From positions 1-64,000 of the forward strand of contig DATMPC010000070.1 in the NCBI GenBank assembly GCA_035567895.1: 64,000 nucleotides of DNA, read 5' to 3'. This DNA comes from Terriglobales bacterium. GTDB lineage: Bacteria > Acidobacteriota > Terriglobia > Terriglobales > Acidobacteriaceae. The position numbers and the translations under genes were made by a program. The notes beneath the pieces are model-generated. The model worked only from the letters and a program-made list of their open reading frames with translations, was not told the DNA's origin and did not search any database. Below are positions 60,042-64,000 of the stretch, one piece after another (the first letter of the stretch is position 1; each line of letters opens with the position of its first letter).

Positions 60042-61685
60042 ATGAGCAATGCGAAACGAGCAGCATCGCGCCTCCTCCTGTTTGCCCTCGTTCTGACGCT
60101 GTCTCTCACAACGCTCGCCCAGAGTGTTTCTGAGCAAACTAACCGCCCGACGCCCGACGCTAGCGCAGACTCGGCAGCTGCCACAGTCGGCAAGACCAAT
60201 GCTGAGATATTGAAAGAGCTTGGGGAAATGCGGGCACGAATCCAGGAGCTGGAATCACAACTCAAAGCTCAATCCGTTGCGCATCCCGCAGACGGCCAGG
60301 TCGCCTCTGCATCGGTGCAGCCGACAGCCGGGCGCAACGAACTTGTGGGAACCGCTTCGCCCGCAGAACCGGCCGTTGCCGTCGCGCAGGAGCAGCCCAC
60401 CACCGCCGCCGTAAGCAATCAAAAGTCGGAACCATTCGCATTTGCGGACTTCACCTGGCTTTCCGGTAACCCGCGCACCAAAGACACCCCTTACGCTACG
60501 AAGTTCTTCACGCCGGAAGTCAGGTTCGACGTCAACTATACGTATGACTTCAATCATCCCAAGGACAACACGATCGGCGGATCGAGCGAGATCTTTCGCC
60601 ACAATGAATTTCAACTGACTCAACTGGGGGTTGGTGGCGACTTTCATTTCGACAACGTTCGCGGCCGGCTGATGACGCAGTTCGGGATGTATTCACAAAC
60701 GCAACCGCGAAACGATGCCAGCACCGCCCGTGGTCAATGGAACCTCAATAACGCCTATCAGTACCTTGCCGAGGCATATGGCGGATATCACTTCAACAAG
60801 ATGCATGGCATCAATGTCGATGCCGGAATCTTCATGTCCTACATCGGCTTGTGGAGCTTCTACAACTTCGATAACTGGAATTATCAACCGTCATATGTTT
60901 CCTCGAACACGCCGTGGTTTTTTAACGGCTTGCGAGTACAGTTCTTTCCCACAGACAAACTAAAGATCGAGCCGTGGTTCATCAATGGCTGGCAGTCATA
61001 CGGGAAATTCAACAACAGGCCGGGCATTGGAGGCGAGATCCTGTGGAGACCCAACGGCTCAGTTTCGATCGTCGCCAACCAATACGCGTTAGGCGCCGAT
61101 ACTTTGGGTAACAAAGATCGAATCCGCTATCACACCGATGACAGCATCCAGGTCAAGTACTACGACAATCCATCCAGGCTGATGGACAAGGCAGCGTTCA
61201 CCTTCACCATCGACGCAGGATGTGAGAGCGGCGGCGGTGTAAGTTGCTTCGGTAATGGGAAAGGCGGCCCCAAGCAGAGCTTTCTCGGATTCATGGAATA
61301 CAACCGCTTCTGGTTCCACAAAGATCTCCTTGCTGTAACTCTTGGGGGCGGCGCGATCAATAATCCGGGTCGATATCTAGTACTATTGCCGCCGATCAAT
61401 GGTGCAACTGCCTTCTCCGGAACACCATACTTTACGCAAAATCCGGGAGATCCATTCAAAGCTTGGGATGCCTCGGCGACCTTCGACTACATGCCGAGTC
61501 AGTACGTCACGTTTCGCTGGGAGTACGTCCACCGCGGCTCGAACGTCCCGTATTTCAGCGGAACCGGCGGAATTACACCTCCGGGTGGCAACACAGGAGC
61601 GCTGGGATCGGTTGTGCCCGGATTTACTCCTGATCTGCGCAAGTTCGAAAACCGCGGAACCATAGCGCTAATGGTGAAGTTTTAA
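60042..61685 (+). CDS. Second OmpL-like outer-membrane porin (BBP2 type)
   Basis: This 547-residue exported beta-barrel protein has a signal peptide (LLLFALVLTLSLTTLAQ) followed by a short coiled coil (NAEILKELGEMRARIQELESQLK) and a Pro/Ala/Val-rich linker. The barrel begins at about residue 150 with FADFTWLSGNPRT, RFDVNYTYDFNHPKDN, GVGGDFHFDNVRGRLMTQFG, GGYHFNKMHGINVDAGIFMSYIG and FYNFDNWNYQPSYVSS, and ends GTIALMVKF. It belongs to the same family as the porin at 57703 but is diverged and longer. AAGGAAGG twelve bases upstream is the nearest ribosome site; a TTG at 60033 is an alternative. Confidence 0.82.
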   Translation: MSNAKRAASRLLLFALVLTLSLTTLAQSVSEQTNRPTPDASADSAAATVGKTNAEILKELGEMRARIQELESQLKAQSVAHPADGQVASASVQPTAGRNELVGTASPAEPAVAVAQEQPTTAAVSNQKSEPFAFADFTWLSGNPRTKDTPYATKFFTPEVRFDVNYTYDFNHPKDNTIGGSSEIFRHNEFQLTQLGVGGDFHFDNVRGRLMTQFGMYSQTQPRNDASTARGQWNLNNAYQYLAEAYGGYHFNKMHGINVDAGIFMSYIGLWSFYNFDNWNYQPSYVSSNTPWFFNGLRVQFFPTDKLKIEPWFINGWQSYGKFNNRPGIGGEILWRPNGSVSIVANQYALGADTLGNKDRIRYHTDDSIQVKYYDNPSRLMDKAAFTFTIDAGCESGGGVSCFGNGKGGPKQSFLGFMEYNRFWFHKDLLAVTLGGGAINNPGRYLVLLPPINGATAFSGTPYFTQNPGDPFKAWDASATFDYMPSQYVTFRWEYVHRGSNVPYFSGTGGITPPGGNTGALGSVVPGFTPDLRKFENRGTIALMVKF

Positions 61686-61774
61686 TCGTTTAGAAGTTAG
61701 CGCTGCAATTGATACGTTAGCTGAGGATGTTGTCAGCGATCTGTATGCGAAGAGAACTATGGTCAGGAAGGTAT

Positions 61775-62758
61775 ATGTCACTCTCGGCAATTCGCGTCGT
61801 TTCCTGTAGTCATTGGTTGCGAATTGCGGTCTTTGCTTTTGCAGTAGTGGGAACTGCATTCGGACAAGGTTTACTCGATCAGCCGCACATTCCTTCGATG
61901 GTCAAGCCTCATTCTTCATCGCCTTCGAGCTTTCGAGCTGACGCCAATCTGGTACTTGTCCCGGTCAGCGTGCTCGATTCCAGAGACAGGATCGTCAATG
62001 GGCTGCAAGCCGGCAACTTTTCGATTTCGGATAACCGGCTGCCCCAAACGATCAAATACTTCTCGCAGGAGGACGCGCCGATCTCGATGACGGTAGTTCT
62101 GGATTCGAGCGGCAGCATGGCCACAAAAATGGATCAAGAGCGCGCGGCTGCTCTCGAACTACTAAAAGACGCCAACCCGGAAGACGAGTTCAGTCTGATT
62201 GTTTTTGGCAACGAGCCGCGGGTCGCAGTTCCCTTTTCCGAACCAGCTGAGGACGTTTCCAAAGTTGTGAATTCCACTCAGCCAGACGGCTATACGTCGC
62301 TGTGGGACGCGATGTACCTCGCCCTCCAGCAGCAGAAGAACTCCAGGTATGCGCGCAAGGCGATCGTTGTGATCTCTGACGGTGGCGACAACCACAGCCG
62401 CTACACGGAAGATGAAATCAAGTCGGTACTCCAGGAAGCCGATGTGCAGGTATATGCAATTGCACTTTCTGACAGATTTGTTAAGACACAGGAGGAAAGA
62501 CTCGGACCACTTCGACTTGACGAGATCACAGGCGTCACTGGTGGTCGCGCCATCCGCATCCATGATCTCGCAGAGGTCACGCAGGCGGCTCGTGATATCA
62601 GCTCTGAATTAAGAAATGAATACGTCATAGGCTATTACCCAACTACTCGCGTAGTGGATGGTAGATGGAGAACGATTCGCGTGCGGCTCACAGGCCCTCC
62701 AAGCAGACATAAGCTGCACCTGCATGCTCGAAATGGCTACTACGGTCCGACAGGCTAA
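61775..62758 (+). CDS. Exported VWA-domain protein, acidobacterial VWFA-related type
   Basis: This protein has about 327 residues. A signal peptide (LRIAVFAFAVVGTAFGQ) precedes an N-terminal beta domain (LVLVPVSVLDSRDRIVNGL and FSISDNRLPQ, the hallmark of this group) and a von Willebrand A domain with the MIDAS motif VLDSSGSMATKM, the Thr in DGYTSLWDAM and Asp in VISDGGDNHSR. The C-terminal strands ELRNEYVIGYYPTTR and RVRLTGPP complete the family pattern. It probably binds a protein partner through the metal ion. Its place in a Kdp locus is unexplained. ATG at 61775 has GGAAG four or five bases upstream. Confidence 0.85.
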   Translation: MSLSAIRVVSCSHWLRIAVFAFAVVGTAFGQGLLDQPHIPSMVKPHSSSPSSFRADANLVLVPVSVLDSRDRIVNGLQAGNFSISDNRLPQTIKYFSQEDAPISMTVVLDSSGSMATKMDQERAAALELLKDANPEDEFSLIVFGNEPRVAVPFSEPAEDVSKVVNSTQPDGYTSLWDAMYLALQQQKNSRYARKAIVVISDGGDNHSRYTEDEIKSVLQEADVQVYAIALSDRFVKTQEERLGPLRLDEITGVTGGRAIRIHDLAEVTQAARDISSELRNEYVIGYYPTTRVVDGRWRTIRVRLTGPPSRHKLHLHARNGYYGPTG

Positions 62759-62849
62759 CAGTGGCGCCTTGCCAAAGTGGCTTTGATTCGCCATGGATAT
62801 GACCTTCAAGTCCGAGCGACTTCAGGATTAGCCCGCGCTAACGAGTTCT

Positions 62850-62926
62850 TTACATCATCTTTACGAGCAAAGTAATCAACTGAGAGTAGTACAAATCGGC
62901 GACGCGGTTCACCATCACGGTGAACC
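62850..62926 (+). promoter_or_regulatory. Candidate KdpE site and leader hairpin before kdp structural genes
   Basis: TTAC occurs at 62850 and 62861, 11 bases apart, in TCTTTACATCATCTTTACGA. Downstream GGTTCACC (62906-62913) pairs with GGTGAACC (62919-62926) around ATCAC, a leader hairpin ending 24 bases before the first small gene. The promoter of the kdp structural genes most likely lies between these elements. Confidence 0.5.
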
Positions 62927-62950
62927 CGTTAGCCGCAACGCGGAGGTCCA

Positions 62951-63037
62951 ATGAGAGATCTCGTTTTCATCGTAATCACAATTCTCTTCTTCATAGTCTC
63001 CATCGGCTACGTTCACTTTTGTGAACGCGTGAAGTGA
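62951..63037 (+). CDS. 28-residue membrane peptide preceding kdpF
   Basis: The peptide MRDLVFIVITILFFIVSIG+YVHFCERVK is a single helix with charged ends and a C-terminal Cys-Glu-Arg. GGAGG lies five bases before the ATG. It is the first frame of the kdp structural transcript, 11 bases ahead of kdpF. It is distinct from KdpF, which follows, and may be an additional small subunit or regulator of the KdpFABC pump. Confidence 0.7.
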   Translation: MRDLVFIVITILFFIVSIGYVHFCERVK

Positions 63038-63048
63038 GGGCAGAGTTT

Positions 63049-63138
63049 ATGCATGTTGAATCCGCTGTCGTGTTGGCGGTTTGCGTATTGCTAGGTATTT
63101 ATCTGTTCTACGCCCTCTTGCGTCCGGAGAAGTTTTGA
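63049..63138 (+). CDS. kdpF: K+-transporting ATPase small subunit KdpF
   Basis: This is a 29-residue single-helix peptide ([23 protein letters not shown]). The helix ending Y-x-x-Y/F-A-L-x-x-P-E-x-F is the standard KdpF pattern; KdpF stabilises the KdpABC complex in the membrane. Its TGA overlaps the ATG of kdpA by one base, giving tight translational coupling. Confidence 0.88.
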   Translation: MHVESAVVLAVCVLLGIYLFYALLRPEKF

Positions 63139-64000
63139 TGACTGCAAATGGCTGGTTTCAAATCTTGTTCTTCTTCGCGCTCGTGCTACTGGTGACTAAG
63201 CCGCTCGGCATCTTTATGGCGCGCGTCTTCAATCGCGAGCGAACCTTCATGGATCCAGTGTTGCGCCCGATCGAGAAGCTCATCTATCGCAGCACCGGCG
63301 TTAAGGAAGATCGGGAAATGGGCTGGATCGAATATGCGGTTTCCATGCTGCTGTTCAGCGTGGTTTCGATGCTTGTGCTCTACCTGATTCAGCGCGTGCA
63401 GTTGCACTTGCCCTGGAATCCTCAGAAGTTGGGCGCGGTCGCTCCCGATCTCGCTTTCAACACTGCCGCCTCGTTCACCACAAATACCAACTGGCAGGAC
63501 TACGGCGGCGAGACGACGATGAGCTACTTCACGCAGATGGCGGGGCTGGCTTATCACAACTTCGTGTCTGCGGCGGTTGGCATTGCTCTGGCGATTGCGT
63601 TCATCCGCGGTATCGTGCGCCGCGAGAAAAAGACCTTAGGCAACTTCTGGGTGGATCTCGTTCGCTGCACGCTTTGGGTGCTGCTTCCCTTCTGTATCGT
63701 CGGATCCCTGCTGCTGGTGTGGCAGGGAGTTCCGCAGAATCTGAAACCCTACGACACCGTAAAGCTGGTGGAGCCGCAGCAAGTGCAGAGAGTTGCGGAT
63801 GGCAAGCCAGTGGTGGACGCAAGCGGCAAGCCGGTGATGGATACCATCACTGATCAGAACATCGCACAAGGCCCAGTTGCTTCGCAGGAGATTATTAAAG
63901 AGTTCGGCACCAACGGCGGCGGCTTCTTTAACGCCAACAGCGCTCATCCATTTGAAAATCCCACTCCGCTCTCGAATTTGATCGAAATGTTCTCGATCTT
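63138..64000 (+). CDS. kdpA: K+-transporting ATPase subunit KdpA (partial, cut by window end)
   Basis: The first 287 residues of the potassium-binding and translocating subunit of the KdpFABC P-type pump. The N-terminus [20 protein letters not shown] fits. The first selectivity-filter loop is [14 protein letters not shown] and the second [19 protein letters not shown], both conserved. The periplasmic segment between ([17 protein letters not shown]) is normal. The reading frame is open at position 64000; kdpB and kdpC are expected beyond the edge. Confidence 0.97.
   Translation, partial: MTANGWFQILFFFALVLLVTKPLGIFMARVFNRERTFMDPVLRPIEKLIYRSTGVKEDREMGWIEYAVSMLLFSVVSMLVLYLIQRVQLHLPWNPQKLGAVAPDLAFNTAASFTTNTNWQDYGGETTMSYFTQMAGLAYHNFVSAAVGIALAIAFIRGIVRREKKTLGNFWVDLVRCTLWVLLPFCIVGSLLLVWQGVPQNLKPYDTVKLVEPQQVQRVADGKPVVDASGKPVMDTITDQNIAQGPVASQEIIKEFGTNGGGFFNANSAHPFENPTPLSNLIEMFSI

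Overview
The window looks like chromosomal DNA of an Acidobacteriota bacterium (Terriglobia / Koribacter-like). This is inferred from several traits seen together: a PknB-type kinase fused to a TolB-like propeller, a von Willebrand A protein of the type common in that phylum, an integrase whose sequence resembles acidobacterial tyrosine integrases, many secreted hydrolases, and intergenic spacers packed with several families of short dispersed repeats. No species can be named from the sequence alone.

Region 1 (1-15.4 kb) holds mostly stand-alone genes. They are an NTF2-like lipoprotein, a zinc-ribbon protein, a DUF3592-like protein, a secreted type I pullulanase with three tandem CBM41 domains, a histidine kinase with an ABC-type periplasmic binding domain as sensor, a secreted PNGase A homologue, a small membrane protein, a SUKH-like protein and a serine/threonine kinase with a propeller. 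Region 2 (15.5-28.2 kb) is accessory in character. It has a two-gene pair (HEPN-like protein plus a PD-(D/E)XK-like protein), two stress or metabolism genes (SDR, serine hydrolase), an NTF2-like gene whose start contains a dispersed repeat, a DoxX protein and a secreted sphingomyelinase D/phospholipase D homologue. It ends with an excisionase and a tyrosine integrase killed by one in-frame TGA, lying beside an initiator tRNA-Met gene.

Region 3 (28.2-42.6 kb) carries housekeeping and mixed genes: TetR/SDR divergent pair, pyrF, an RlpA-like protein, thiD followed by a DCC-metallo-beta-lactamase fusion, a fungal-type cytosine deaminase, an M28 glutaminyl-cyclase-like lipoprotein, tatC/tatB, a CtpA protease and an alpha/beta hydrolase. 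Region 4 (42.6-54.1 kb) begins with about 1 kb of repeat mosaic. It then encodes what appears to be a complete reductive pyrimidine catabolic route: PreT/PreA dihydropyrimidine dehydrogenase, dihydropyrimidinase, beta-ureidopropionase, a class III aminotransferase, a CoA-acylating (methyl)malonate-semialdehyde dehydrogenase and an NCS1 permease, with an AlkD-like gene at the end of one operon. The cytosine deaminase at 35.7 kb could feed cytosine into this route as uracil.

Region 5 (54.3-64 kb) is a potassium-uptake (Kdp) locus. KdpD is split into two divergently transcribed genes, the kinase half on the minus strand and the ATP-binding/USP sensor half on the plus strand. Downstream are kdpE, two OmpL-like porins, small proteins, a VWA protein, a 28-residue membrane peptide, kdpF and the first part of kdpA, cut by the window edge. 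Three intergenic spacers in this locus carry TTAC direct repeats spaced exactly 11 bp apart, a candidate KdpE operator.
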